From: Alphaproteobacteria bacterium UBA1002
GTDB taxonomy: Bacteria > Pseudomonadota > Alphaproteobacteria > Rickettsiales > UBA998
Length of the DNA: 41,933 nucleotides
NCBI GenBank assembly: GCA_002291845.1
Contig: DBAU01000080.1
Coordinates: 1 to 41,933, forward strand
Direction: 5' to 3'
The notes beneath the pieces were generated by a model. That model saw only the letters and a program-made list of their open reading frames with translations. It did not search any database and was not told where the DNA came from. Both the position numbers and the translations under genes were made by a program. Below, in pieces: positions 7,770-16,074 of the stretch; positions within the stretch are counted from its first letter, which is position 1, and each line of letters begins with the position of its first letter.

Positions 7770-10163
7770 ATGAGTGAGATCAAAAAAGTCGCCGTCCTCG
7801 GCTCCGGTGTCATGGGCTCCGGGATTGCCGCGGTGCTGGCCAATGCCGGGCTGGATGTGCTGCTGCTCGATATCGTGCCCAAGGACGCGACGGAGCGTAA
7901 CCTGCTCACCAAAGGCGCGGTGGAGCGTCAGCTAAAGGCCAATCCGCCCGGCTTTACCCACAAGGAGAACGCGCGGCGCATAACCTCGGGCAACCTGGAG
8001 GATGATCTGGAGAAGCTGCGCGAGTGCGACTGGATCATTGAGGTCGTCATCGAGAAGCTGGAGATCAAGCACGCCACCTACCAGAAAATCGAGCAATACC
8101 GCAAAGAAGGCTCGATTGTCTCCTCCAACACCTCCACCTTGCCGCTGCATGTGCTGGTGGCGCCGATGTCCGAGCGTTTCAAGCGCGATTTCGTCATCAC
8201 CCACTTCTTCAACCCGCCGCGCTTTTTGCCGCTGCTGGAAGTCACCGGCGGGCAGACGGCTGATCCGGCAACGCTGCAACGTCTGGCCGATTTCTGCGAC
8301 CGCCGGCTGGGACGCGGCATCGTCTGGGTGAAGGATACGCCGGGCTTCATCGCCAATCGCATCGGCGTGTACTGGCTGATGGTGGGCCTGCTCACCGCGC
8401 TGGAGATGGGCATTCGCGTGGAAGATGCCGACGCGGTGATGAGCAAGCCGCTGGGCATTCCGAAAACCGGGGTGTTTGGCCTGTTCGATCTGATCGGCAT
8501 CGACCTGATGCCTCTGATCGCCAAGGAGATGCTGCATCATCTGCCGGAATCAGACGCGTTCGTAAAACTCTACCGCGAGCCGGAGCTGGTGAAAAAGCTC
8601 ATCGCCGAAGGCTACACGGGCCGCAAGGGCAAAGGCGGCTTCTACCGTCTGGCCAAAGGCGAAGGCGGCAAGAAAACGAAAGAAACGCTCGATCTGCAAA
8701 GCGGCGAGTACCGGGCGGAAAAGAAATCCACGCTGGAGAGCGTGGACGCTGCACGGCTGGGCCTCGCCGCGCTGGTCAGCCACCCGGATATCGGCGGGCA
8801 ATATGCCAAGCGCGTGCTGGTGCAGATGCTGCATTACACCGTCTCGCTGGTGCCGGAAATTGCCGATGATATCCTCGCCATCGATGAAGCGATGCGGCTC
8901 GGCTATAACTGGAAATACGGGCCGTTTGAGCTGATCGACCGCCTTGGCGTAGAGGGCAAAGGCACCGGGGCCGACCTGCTTGCCGCCGCCTGCCGTGAGG
9001 CGGGGCTGGACGTGCCGCCGCTCCTGCAAGCCGCCGCGGGCAAGCGCTTCTACACGATAGAAGGCACCCAGCGTTTCTATCTCACTACCGCAGGTGCGTA
9101 TGCACCGCTCGTGCCGGCTGAGGGTAAATGGGCGCTGGCCGACATCAAGCGAGGCCGCAAACCCGTCCTCAAAAACGGCTCAGCGGCGCTGTGGGACCTC
9201 GGCGACGGCATCGCCGGGTTCGAGCTCACCAGTAAAGCCAACACCTTCGATAACGAAGTGCTTGAGCTGTTGCAGACCTCCACAGAGCGGGTGAAGCAGG
9301 ATTTCAAAGGGCTGGTCATCGGCAGCGATGCGGCGGATTTCTCCTTCGGCGCGAACCTGGGATTTTTCCTCTACATCGCCAATCTGGCCGCCTGGCCGAT
9401 GCTCTCCGGTGTCATCCGGCAGGGCCAGCAGGCCTTCATGGGCCTGAAATATGCCCCCTTCCCGGTGGTCTCCGCACTGGCTGGACGGGCACTTGGCGGC
9501 GGCTGCGAGCTGAACCTGCACGCCGATGCCATCCAAGCCCATCTGGAGAGCTATCCGGGGCTGGTGGAAGTCGGCGTCGGCGTGATTCCCGGCTGGGGAG
9601 GCTGTAAGGAAATGCTGCTCCGCCTGAGCGCCCTGCAGGCGCGGGTGGCGCAGCAGGTGGCCCGCGGCGAGAAGCCGGAGGCGCTGATGCCGCAAGGCCC
9701 GATGCCGGTGGTCTCCAAGGCGTTTGAATATATCGCTATGGCCAAGGTGGCCGGCTCAGCGCATGAAGCGCAGGAGATGCAGATTCTCAATCCACGCTCG
9801 CGCATCACCGCCAACCGCGCGCGCCTGCTTGCCGATGCCAAAGCGCTCTGCCTGGAGCTGACGGAGGGCTATACTCCGCCGCAGCCCGCCAGCCTGCATC
9901 TGCCCGGGCCGTCCGGAAAAGCCGCGTTGATGATGGCGCTGGAGGGATTCCAGGCTACCGGCAAGGCCACTCCGCATGACATGGTGGTGGGCGAAGCGCT
10001 GGCCACCGTGCTGAGCGGCGGGCCGACCGACCTCACCGAAGCGGTGAGCGAGGAACAGCTGCTGCAGCTCGAGCATGATTGCTTTATGGAGCTGGTGAAA
10101 ACCAAAGGCACCGTCGCCCGCATCGAGCATATGCTGGAGACCGGCAAGCCGCTGCGGAATTAA
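7770..10163 (+). CDS. 3-hydroxyacyl-CoA dehydrogenase / enoyl-CoA hydratase fusion (FadN type)
   Basis: A 797-aa bifunctional beta-oxidation enzyme. The NAD-binding domain comes first (GSGVMGSGIA at residues 11-20), then the hydroxyacyl-CoA dehydrogenase C-terminal domains to about residue 430. A crotonase-like domain follows at about 480-720, with GRALGGGCELNLHAD and GLVEVGVGVIPGWGG carrying the two glutamates expected of hydratases. This order (dehydrogenase first) is that of Bacillus FadN, the reverse of E. coli FadB. The start at 7770 follows an AAGAGG at 7757-7762. It probably forms one operon with the thiolase. Confidence 0.92.
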   Translation: MSEIKKVAVLGSGVMGSGIAAVLANAGLDVLLLDIVPKDATERNLLTKGAVERQLKANPPGFTHKENARRITSGNLEDDLEKLRECDWIIEVVIEKLEIKHATYQKIEQYRKEGSIVSSNTSTLPLHVLVAPMSERFKRDFVITHFFNPPRFLPLLEVTGGQTADPATLQRLADFCDRRLGRGIVWVKDTPGFIANRIGVYWLMVGLLTALEMGIRVEDADAVMSKPLGIPKTGVFGLFDLIGIDLMPLIAKEMLHHLPESDAFVKLYREPELVKKLIAEGYTGRKGKGGFYRLAKGEGGKKTKETLDLQSGEYRAEKKSTLESVDAARLGLAALVSHPDIGGQYAKRVLVQMLHYTVSLVPEIADDILAIDEAMRLGYNWKYGPFELIDRLGVEGKGTGADLLAAACREAGLDVPPLLQAAAGKRFYTIEGTQRFYLTTAGAYAPLVPAEGKWALADIKRGRKPVLKNGSAALWDLGDGIAGFELTSKANTFDNEVLELLQTSTERVKQDFKGLVIGSDAADFSFGANLGFFLYIANLAAWPMLSGVIRQGQQAFMGLKYAPFPVVSALAGRALGGGCELNLHADAIQAHLESYPGLVEVGVGVIPGWGGCKEMLLRLSALQARVAQQVARGEKPEALMPQGPMPVVSKAFEYIAMAKVAGSAHEAQEMQILNPRSRITANRARLLADAKALCLELTEGYTPPQPASLHLPGPSGKAALMMALEGFQATGKATPHDMVVGEALATVLSGGPTDLTEAVSEEQLLQLEHDCFMELVKTKGTVARIEHMLETGKPLRN

Positions 10164-10180
10164 CAGCTCTTTCTAGGTCC

Positions 10181-10209
10181 GTCATGGCGAGCGCAAGCGA
10201 AGCCATCCA
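10181..10209. repeat. Dispersed intergenic repeat of the 'GTCATGGCGAGCGCAAGCGAAGCCATCC' kind
   Basis: The short gap after the beta-oxidation operon carries a sequence starting GTCATGGCGAGCGCAAGCGA and ending AGCCATCCA, with ATGGC/GCCAT arms. Repeats of this general form are scattered between genes in many proteobacterial genomes. Only one copy lies in this window, so its dispersed nature here is inferred from that general knowledge. Confidence 0.5.
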
Positions 10210-10254
10210 AGGGCCGGTATGGATGGCCGCGTAGCAGTGACAACATAGTAAAGA

Positions 10255-11952
10255 CTATGCGATGCCTTTGGCGGCGCCGGGGGTGTTTTCATTGGCGGGC
10301 TGCAGGCGCATGACCCAGGGGTTTTTGCCCAGCGCATCCAGCTTGGTCTGGATACGTGCAGCGATCTGGTCCGCGGTGGCGTGCAGCGATTCCTGATGCG
10401 ACAGCATGGTGGCCACGCGGTTCACGAAGGGCTGGCGGAACTCTTCCGGCTGATGCATGGCAACATTCGCCGCCGCGGCATAGAGGTCATCCGCATGGCC
10501 GAGCTTCTCAAGGTTGAGCGTACCGTTCTTCGAGCAGAGCGAATACAGCGCGTTGGTGGCGAGGTAGACAAACGCCGTCGCCACACTGACCTGCCAGGCA
10601 TGAATGCCACGCACCGTGCCCGCCAGTTCACCGACCTGCGGCTGCTGAAAGCCCTGCTTAATGACGCTCTTTTGTAGCGACTCAAGGGCCGCTTTCTCGC
10701 CTTTCAGGGTTTCCATGGCCTTGCCCTGCACCTCCAGCAGCTTCTCACGCGTGAGGGCCTTCAGCTCATTGAAATAACTACCGGACATGGGCGATGCCGG
10801 GGCGTGCGAGGGATCTTTCAGCAGTGCATTGATGTCATGCAACTCGTTTTCCATACGGGCGATGCGCGGCACTAAGCCGTGCTTCGCATCCAGCACGTTA
10901 TTGCGCTTCTCCACCTTCGGCTTTTCAAAGAACACTGCCCCGGCGATACCGAACAGGTTGTTGATGCCCGAGCCAATCCCCGCATAGCGCATCGGCTTTT
11001 CATTGAACCAGTCCACCGTTCGCTTCAGTGCACTTCGATGATCCGGCTCCTCGGGAAGGTTTTTGGTGATGGCGGGCGCGGGCTTGGCGGGGGCCTCCTC
11101 CTCGTCGTCCGGGTTGGCCATGGGCGTGGTGCCGCCGCCATAGGCTGCAGGCCGCGCCACAGGGGGCTTTTCACGCTCCGGCAGCAGACCAAGACCCTGC
11201 CCGGCCGACACCGATATCCCCTGAAAAATCTTCAGCGGGTTGTCCTTGCGCTGGTTGATGCCGGCTTTTACCAGCGTCAGGCCGCCGAGCGCCTGCACGG
11301 TATGGTGAATATCGGCGCTGTTATGCTGCAAGAACTCCACTGTCTTGGTGAGCAGGCCATTGCCGCGTTTCAGCGCATCGAGCAGCTCGCGCTCATTGCG
11401 CGGCACTTCGATGCCTTCTTTCTTCAGATGCTCGCCCAGCTTGCGGTAGAGGATGCCCATCTGCATGTCGGCGTCACTCTTGCCATACCCGGCCAGCACT
11501 GCCCCGGAGGAGCCCCAGATGGCCCCGGTCGCCGCCTCGGCGTAATCATGACGCAGCAGGCCGGAGATGATCATCATCGCATCGCCGAGCAGATAGCCAA
11601 CGCCGGTGATGGGCACCATTACTTCATTGAACTGCTCTTTCTTGGTTTTCTGCGCCGCTTTATCGAGCGGGGTGAACTGAGTGACAGGCTCGCCCTGTAC
11701 CACGCCCAATTGCGAAAGAACGCCAAAAAGCGCTTCGCGGGTGCCGAAGCGCTGAAGCTTGAGGACAGGCCGATCATTAAACTGGTCGGCGGTGGCGACA
11801 TAGCCACGGGCAGTCAGCTGGTCACGCAGGGCCTGCAGCCGCGTTGCGTCCACCCCTTCGGGCGCATACAGCACCGCTTCCGGCTGTTTACGGCCAGGCA
11901 GCATCTCCACGTGATGCAGCAAGGATTGCGGATTGTTCCAGTGATAAAGCAT
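10255..11952 (-). CDS. Large hypothetical protein with several hydrophobic segments
   Basis: A 565-aa protein of unknown function. Weakly hydrophobic, Gly/Ala-rich stretches occur near residues 115-130 (VPITGVGYLLGDAMMIISGL), 145-155, 330-345 (AGIGSGINNLFGIAGAVFF) and 460-480 (VSVATAFVYLATNALYSL). Between them are helical, charged regions and a Pro/Glu-rich acidic linker (DDEEEAPAKPAPA) near 280-295. The C-terminal third looks coiled-coil-like. No catalytic motif or known domain was recognised. Coding quality (GC-rich third positions, long frame) is strong, so the gene is real. The long antisense frame over it is a by-product of base composition. Confidence 0.75.
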   Translation of the reverse strand: MLYHWNNPQSLLHHVEMLPGRKQPEAVLYAPEGVDATRLQALRDQLTARGYVATADQFNDRPVLKLQRFGTREALFGVLSQLGVVQGEPVTQFTPLDKAAQKTKKEQFNEVMVPITGVGYLLGDAMMIISGLLRHDYAEAATGAIWGSSGAVLAGYGKSDADMQMGILYRKLGEHLKKEGIEVPRNERELLDALKRGNGLLTKTVEFLQHNSADIHHTVQALGGLTLVKAGINQRKDNPLKIFQGISVSAGQGLGLLPEREKPPVARPAAYGGGTTPMANPDDEEEAPAKPAPAITKNLPEEPDHRSALKRTVDWFNEKPMRYAGIGSGINNLFGIAGAVFFEKPKVEKRNNVLDAKHGLVPRIARMENELHDINALLKDPSHAPASPMSGSYFNELKALTREKLLEVQGKAMETLKGEKAALESLQKSVIKQGFQQPQVGELAGTVRGIHAWQVSVATAFVYLATNALYSLCSKNGTLNLEKLGHADDLYAAAANVAMHQPEEFRQPFVNRVATMLSHQESLHATADQIAARIQTKLDALGKNPWVMRLQPANENTPGAAKGIA

Positions 11953-12017
11953 GCGTGCCGAGATTTCTTGATCTTTTACCCTACACGGCTTCTGTTACAG
12001 CTTTGTGGCAGCGCGGC

Positions 12018-12053
12018 AAAAAACCCGCCAACGTCACGAGGATCGGCGGCGGG
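12018..12053 (-). terminator. Rho-independent terminator of the O-methyltransferase operon
   Basis: On the minus strand, CCCGCC (12053-12048) pairs with GGCGGG (12029-12024) and is followed at once by six T. The left arm lies inside the last codons of the O-methyltransferase gene and the stop codon sits in the loop, a compact terminator overlapping the gene end. Confidence 0.7.
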
Positions 12054-12690
12054 CCACGGTAAGCCCCTCTGATGTCGGCAAAAGAATCGCGTCATAGCGC
12101 GCCGGATCAGACAACCTTTGGTTGAATTCATGCATAGCTTGCCGGGCGGATGGGGAGATTTGCTCGCGTGGCTCGCCATACATGGCGCCAAAGAGCAGGC
12201 TGTTATCACCGAGAATCAGTCCACCGGGGCGCACCTTGTCCTCAATCAGGGTCAGGTAGTCGGCATATTCGCGCTTCATCGCGTCAATAAACACCAGATC
12301 GAGCATCGGCAAATCCAGCCGGGGCAGCACCTCCAGCGCCTTGCCTTCATGCAGGGTAATGCGCCCGGCCACGTCGGACGCGGCAAAAAAAGCCCGCGCC
12401 AGCGCAGCATGGGTGGCGTCGGCCTCCAGGGTGTGCAGGTGGCCATCCTCGGGCAGGGCACGGGCCAGCCAGACCGTCGAATAGCCGACAAACGTGCCGA
12501 TTTCGAGGATGTGCCGCGCCCCGACCAGACGGGCCAGCACCTGCAGCAGGCGGCCTTCGACCGGCCCAACCTGCATACCAGGACGACGCGCGTCGCCTTC
12601 CATGCGGATACGTTGGAGCAACGCATCCTCCTGCACAAAGGTCTCGGCGATGTAGCGCAGGGCGGCATCCGGCGTGGGGCTTCGGCTCAT
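12034..12690 (-). CDS. SAM-dependent O-methyltransferase (class I, catechol-OMT-like family 3)
   Basis: A 218-aa methyltransferase. The SAM-binding motif ILEIGTFVGYS is at residues 61-71, the acidic strand end HTLEAD near 86-91, FIDAMK at 134-139 and GGLILGDN at 156-163. The last two carry the Asp and Asn that bind the divalent metal in this family. The substrate (a catechol-like or other hydroxyl compound) cannot be read from sequence. It overlaps the upstream nuclease-like gene by four bases (ATGA at 12690-12687), and a GAGG lies just before its start, so the two are translated together. Confidence 0.88.
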   Translation of the reverse strand: MSRSPTPDAALRYIAETFVQEDALLQRIRMEGDARRPGMQVGPVEGRLLQVLARLVGARHILEIGTFVGYSTVWLARALPEDGHLHTLEADATHAALARAFFAASDVAGRITLHEGKALEVLPRLDLPMLDLVFIDAMKREYADYLTLIEDKVRPGGLILGDNSLLFGAMYGEPREQISPSARQAMHEFNQRLSDPARYDAILLPTSEGLTVARRRSS

Positions 12691-13406
12691 GGCAGGACCT
12701 CGATGGCATAAGGTTGCACCAGCAGCATCGATGGGCCGTTGCGCTCTTCAATCCAGCCGCGCAGGCGAACCTTTTGGCCCACCAGCGCCTCCAACGGCGG
12801 CATAGCAAAGCGCGGCACCGCCTTTGCAGGAATAAAGCCGGTGGGGTCGGTGCGCCAATCTTCACCAAAAGACAGGAAGCGGTGGCCCTTGTGCGTATCA
12901 ATGCGCTGCACAGTCCCCTCGACAAACCCATACTGGCCACTCAGTGCTCCCGCTTCTGCAAAGGAAACCGCCCCCCATTGCGGCCACAGCCCCCGCTGTG
13001 CCTCGCGGGCGGCGCGCTCCAACGCGAGAAGCGTTTGCGCACGCTCTGGATCGGCAATGTCGAAACTTACCCGTGCCATTCCAGCACGCAGCATGGCCTT
13101 GGCCAGATCATGCCCCTCTGCATCACGCCAGCCCGCCTCTCGGCGGCCATAGCGGTCAGGGGCACGGATGGCATGGGGCGTCCAGTTTGTTTCTGCGAGT
13201 GCTTCGCGCAGCCAGCGCTCGGCGGCTTCAATCTGTGCGCGGTCATAGGCAGGCGGCACAATCTCTGCCAGTGCGAAACGCTTCCCTTGCGCATCCACCA
13301 GCGTAAAGCCGGGCTCCAACGTCACCATTCCCGGCTGCGCCAAAACAGGCGATGTCGTCACCCAGAGGAAAAAAATGACGCATGATGCGGCCCGATACAG
13401 CAACAT
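12687..13406 (-). CDS. Exported staphylococcal-nuclease-like protein, probably catalytically altered
   Basis: A 239-aa product from the ATG at 13406 (TGGGGTG upstream); a GTG at 13415 is also possible. It has a signal peptide ending near SPVLAQ. The middle (DRYGRREAGWRDAEGHDLAK, then LRAGMARV and REAQRGLWPQW) follows the thermonuclease fold from its second catalytic Arg onward. The first catalytic Arg and the Glu of staphylococcal nuclease are not apparent: the matching stretch reads FALAEIVPPAYD. A role as an exported binding or scaffold domain is as likely as nuclease activity. The C-terminal 80 residues look like a second beta-rich (OB-like) domain. It is coupled to the O-methyltransferase. 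Confidence 0.75.
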   Translation of the reverse strand: MLLYRAASCVIFFLWVTTSPVLAQPGMVTLEPGFTLVDAQGKRFALAEIVPPAYDRAQIEAAERWLREALAETNWTPHAIRAPDRYGRREAGWRDAEGHDLAKAMLRAGMARVSFDIADPERAQTLLALERAAREAQRGLWPQWGAVSFAEAGALSGQYGFVEGTVQRIDTHKGHRFLSFGEDWRTDPTGFIPAKAVPRFAMPPLEALVGQKVRLRGWIEERNGPSMLLVQPYAIEVLP

Positions 13407-13472
13407 GCGTTGCACCCCATTGTGACTCTGGTTATAAACATCACAAACGTAACATGATGAAGGATTTCTCGC

Positions 13473-13973
13473 ATGCGCTTTCTACCTATCGCTCTCTCTT
13501 GCGTCCTGATGGCCCCTGTGGCCATGGCACAGTCCGGCGCGGATAAAGATTATCTTGTTCCTTACGCAGGTATCTTTGATATCGGTGATAGCGATGCAAA
13601 TGCGCAGTTTGGTTTGGAATACCGCTTTGCGGATATCGGTTATGGGTTTCGCCCCACCGTTGGTGCAAATGTGGATGATGAATCGGCAGCCTACGTTTAC
13701 GGCGGTCTGAACTGGGACCTTCCTTTAGGTTATAACTTTACCCTTACCCCAAACTTTATGGCCGGCTTATACCATCAGGGTGCTGGAGTTGATCTGGGTG
13801 GTGGGATTGAGTTCCGCTCTGGACTTGAACTATCCTACGCCTTTGAGAATGAAAGCCGTGTCGGGGTTGCGTTCAACCACATCTCTAACGCCAGCATTTA
13901 TGACAGCAATCCTGGCGCTGAAACACTGCTGATCAACTATCATATCCCGACGGATTGGGTGGGTGGCGAGTAA
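13473..13973 (+). CDS. pagL: Lipid A 3-O-deacylase, PagL family
   Basis: A 166-aa outer-membrane beta-barrel enzyme that removes the 3-O-acyl chain from lipid A. The signal peptide ends APVAMA|QS near residue 19, and alternating hydrophobic strands follow. The catalytic triad is intact: His136 and Ser138 in FNHISNAS, and Glu150 in NPGAE, with the same 12-residue Ser-to-Glu spacing as Pseudomonas PagL. The start follows AAGGA at about 13460. Its GC content is somewhat lower than its neighbours. Two hairpins follow the stop, the second a strong terminator. Confidence 0.85.
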   Translation: MRFLPIALSCVLMAPVAMAQSGADKDYLVPYAGIFDIGDSDANAQFGLEYRFADIGYGFRPTVGANVDDESAAYVYGGLNWDLPLGYNFTLTPNFMAGLYHQGAGVDLGGGIEFRSGLELSYAFENESRVGVAFNHISNASIYDSNPGAETLLINYHIPTDWVGGE

Positions 13974-13996
13974 CCCTCGCCCTCTCCCCGCGAGGG
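13974..13996. repeat. Hairpin just after pagL
   Basis: CCCTCGC (13974-13980) and GCGAGGG (13990-13996) form a perfect 7-bp stem with a 9-base loop directly after the pagL stop codon. There is no T-run. It may protect or punctuate the transcript ahead of the terminator at 14013. Confidence 0.5.
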
Positions 13997-14012
13997 CTGG
14001 CTAAATTAAAAA

Positions 14013-14047
14013 CAAAAAAAAGCCGCCTCTGGGGCGGCTTTTTTTAT
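14013..14047. terminator. Bidirectional rho-independent terminator between pagL and rplI
   Basis: A run of A is followed by AGCCGCC, a short loop and GGCGGCT, then a run of T. The A-run makes it work in both directions, ending pagL on the plus strand and rplI on the minus strand. Confidence 0.9.
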
Positions 14048-14068
14048 ACTCCTGCTGCACGCTTACGC

Positions 14069-14590
14069 TTATGCCGCGTCTTCTTCTGCGGAAGGCAGCT
14101 CGGCAACAGGCGCGTCCTCTGCCAATTCATCATACGCGGAAGCTTCGAGGCTGCGCACGACTTCGACTCTGCAGGTCACCTTCACCTCTGGGTGCAGGGT
14201 GATGGTAGCACTGTATAATCCCATGCTCTTGATCGCACTGGTCAGATCAATCAAGCGGCGTTCAATCTGAACGCCCTGTTCGGCGAGAGCGGCGGCAATG
14301 TCACGCGCGCTGACGGAGCCGTACAGCTTGCCGTCTTCGCTCGCCTGACGCACAACCTTGACCGACAGGTTGCCCATTTGGGCTGCCTGTTTCTCGGCGG
14401 CTTCACGCATATCTTTATTGCGCTTCTCCAGCTGCGCGCGCTTGGCTTCAAATTCCTTGCGGCTAGCTTCTGTTGCGCGCACGGCTTTCTGCTGCGGAAT
14501 CAGGAAGTTCCGGCCAAAACCATCACGGACCTTCACGACATCGCCTACATCGCCGAGCCGGGCAACACGTTCCAGCAGAATCACTTCCAT
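14069..14590 (-). CDS. rplI: 50S ribosomal protein L9
   Basis: A 173-aa L9. The N-terminal RNA-binding domain is clear (MEVILLERVARLGDVGDVV, then VRDGFGRNFLIP), followed by the long connecting helix rich in Lys, Arg and Glu. The C-terminal domain (KLYGSVSARDIAAAL, then TLHPEV) comes next. An acidic Ala/Glu tail of about 25 residues goes beyond the E. coli length (149 aa). An AGAGG ribosome-binding site precedes the ATG at 14590. It ends toward the shared terminator at 14013-14047. Confidence 0.96.
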   Translation of the reverse strand: MEVILLERVARLGDVGDVVKVRDGFGRNFLIPQQKAVRATEASRKEFEAKRAQLEKRNKDMREAAEKQAAQMGNLSVKVVRQASEDGKLYGSVSARDIAAALAEQGVQIERRLIDLTSAIKSMGLYSATITLHPEVKVTCRVEVVRSLEASAYDELAEDAPVAELPSAEEDAA

Positions 14591-14677
14591 GGATGCCTCT
14601 ATTACCTTGTTTTATTTTTGGAACGCGGGTTATACGCGCAATGAAACCGCTTGGCAAGGACTTTCCGAGCAAGCGCC

Positions 14678-15610
14678 CTAGCGTGGCGCGGGCACGGGAG
14701 AAATCAACTCCACACATTGCCGCATTAATCCATACGCGGCAAGAAACAGCACTGGCCATAACGTCATAAGAATCAGGATGTAAAAGCCAGAAATCCACAA
14801 GGCAGGATACTGCCAGCGACGCAGGGCGCGGTGGACATGACTAAGGCCGGAGATAAAATAGGGCAGGAGCAAAATCAGGCTCAACATCTGCCCGACCATT
14901 GCGGCGGGTTTACTCCCCAGCAATGCCAGGGTACCGGCCAGCAAAAACATCACAAACAGCCATACCGGCGGCATAAAGGGCTCAAGCGCCAACGACGGGC
15001 GAACCGAGCGCTGGTACGCCAGCACCACGACATTGCCTAAACAGGCCGCGGCATAAAACATCGCACCTGCCATCCATACCGCAAAGGCAAGCGCCAGATG
15101 GGAAATCTGATCTATGCCCTGCAACGCCTGGGCACTGGAAGGCTCCAGACGGGCAAGTGCTGCCTGCCAGTTCTCTGCCAGAGAGGCAAGCAGCTGATGA
15201 AATTCCTCGGGCGCCAGCAGGCTTTGCAGAGCGAGGGTAAGCGATGCGTAAAGCGTTACCGCAACAAAGGCCCCACCCGGGGGCTGCCACTGCATCTGCC
15301 CGTCTGCATACAGCCTCAGCTTAAGTAATTCGCGAAAGAAAAGCCACGCCGGAAACAGCTGCAGCATCAGCATCAGAAAACTCTCAACGGGCCCCAGCAG
15401 CACCACACATCCGACCAGCGAGAGGAACGTCGCGGCACTCAGCCCGGCCACGCCAAAGCGGAAACCTGCCCACGCCAGCGGCGCCAACGGCAAAATAGGC
15501 ACCACAAACACACCCGTCAGGAACCCCTGATGAATCAGCATCATCAACACAGCAGAAACAGCTCCCGCCATCATCGCGGGGCGGGGCATCATCAGGCGGG
15601 ACATGCGCAT
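14678..15610 (-). CDS. DUF2232 integral membrane protein
   Basis: About 310 aa with seven or eight transmembrane stretches, for example AGAVSAVLMMLIHQGFL, VVPILPLAPLAWAGF and AATFLSLVGCVVLLG. DUF2232 proteins lie between rpsR and rplI in many alphaproteobacteria, and that position fits exactly here. The family's function is not settled; a transporter-like or assembly role has been guessed. The start is uncertain: ATG at 15610, ATG at 15604, or an upstream TTG at 15631. Confidence 0.85.
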   Translation of the reverse strand: MRMSRLMMPRPAMMAGAVSAVLMMLIHQGFLTGVFVVPILPLAPLAWAGFRFGVAGLSAATFLSLVGCVVLLGPVESFLMLMLQLFPAWLFFRELLKLRLYADGQMQWQPPGGAFVAVTLYASLTLALQSLLAPEEFHQLLASLAENWQAALARLEPSSAQALQGIDQISHLALAFAVWMAGAMFYAAACLGNVVVLAYQRSVRPSLALEPFMPPVWLFVMFLLAGTLALLGSKPAAMVGQMLSLILLLPYFISGLSHVHRALRRWQYPALWISGFYILILMTLWPVLFLAAYGLMRQCVELISPVPAPR

Positions 15611-15694
15611 AGCGTTACCAAAATTGGGCAAAGTCTAGGGATTTCATCTATGCTTGGCAAGCCTGACGCAATTACAAACCGTTGCCATTCCAAT

Positions 15695-15727
15695 AAAAAA
15701 CCCGCTGGATTCACCAGCGGGTTTTTC
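15695..15727. terminator. Rho-independent terminator after rpsR
   Basis: CCCGCTGG (15701-15708) pairs with CCAGCGGG (15714-15721), with A and T runs on the two sides. It lies between rpsR and the DUF2232 gene on the same strand, so it should end or reduce transcription from rpsF-rpsR before DUF2232-rplI. Confidence 0.85.
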
Positions 15728-15747
15728 CTTTTCTGATCAGGCCTTGA

Positions 15748-16050
15748 TTACTGCTTTACGTAAGGCAGCAGCGCCAGATTACGCGCCCGTTTGATGGCCT
15801 GAGCCATGGCGCGTTGTTTTTTCGCGCAAACCGCGGTGATACGGCTCGGCAGAATCTTCCCGCGCTCAGAGACAAAGCGGCTGAGCAATTTCACGTCTTT
15901 GTAGTCAATCGCCGGAGCGTTTGCACCGGTCAAAGGGCACGTCTTGCGACGACGAAAGAACACTTTTTTACCCATGCTTCCACCAGCGGCCGCGGCACGA
16001 GGGGCGCGGGCACCACCTTCACGCGGGGCAGAGTTACGTTCGTAAGCCAT
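15748..16050 (-). CDS. rpsR: 30S ribosomal protein S18
   Basis: A 100-aa S18. The conserved core FFRRRKTCPLTG, IDYKDVKLLSRFVSERGKI and RAMAQAIKRARNLALLP is present. About 25 residues of Ala/Gly/Arg-rich extension precede it, a little longer than E. coli S18 (75 aa). GAGGAG lies just before the ATG. It follows rpsF by 24 bases in the usual rpsF-rpsR operon. Confidence 0.96.
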   Translation of the reverse strand: MAYERNSAPREGGARAPRAAAAGGSMGKKVFFRRRKTCPLTGANAPAIDYKDVKLLSRFVSERGKILPSRITAVCAKKQRAMAQAIKRARNLALLPYVKQ

Positions 16051-16074
16051 GATAAACTCCTCATTTTCTAGCGA

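Noticed and set aside
10879..12072. 397-codon open frame on the plus strand opposite the 565-aa orphan
   Set aside because: His/Arg-rich low-quality translation that also runs into the O-methyltransferase end and its terminator. The minus-strand frame has better coding character and full coverage.
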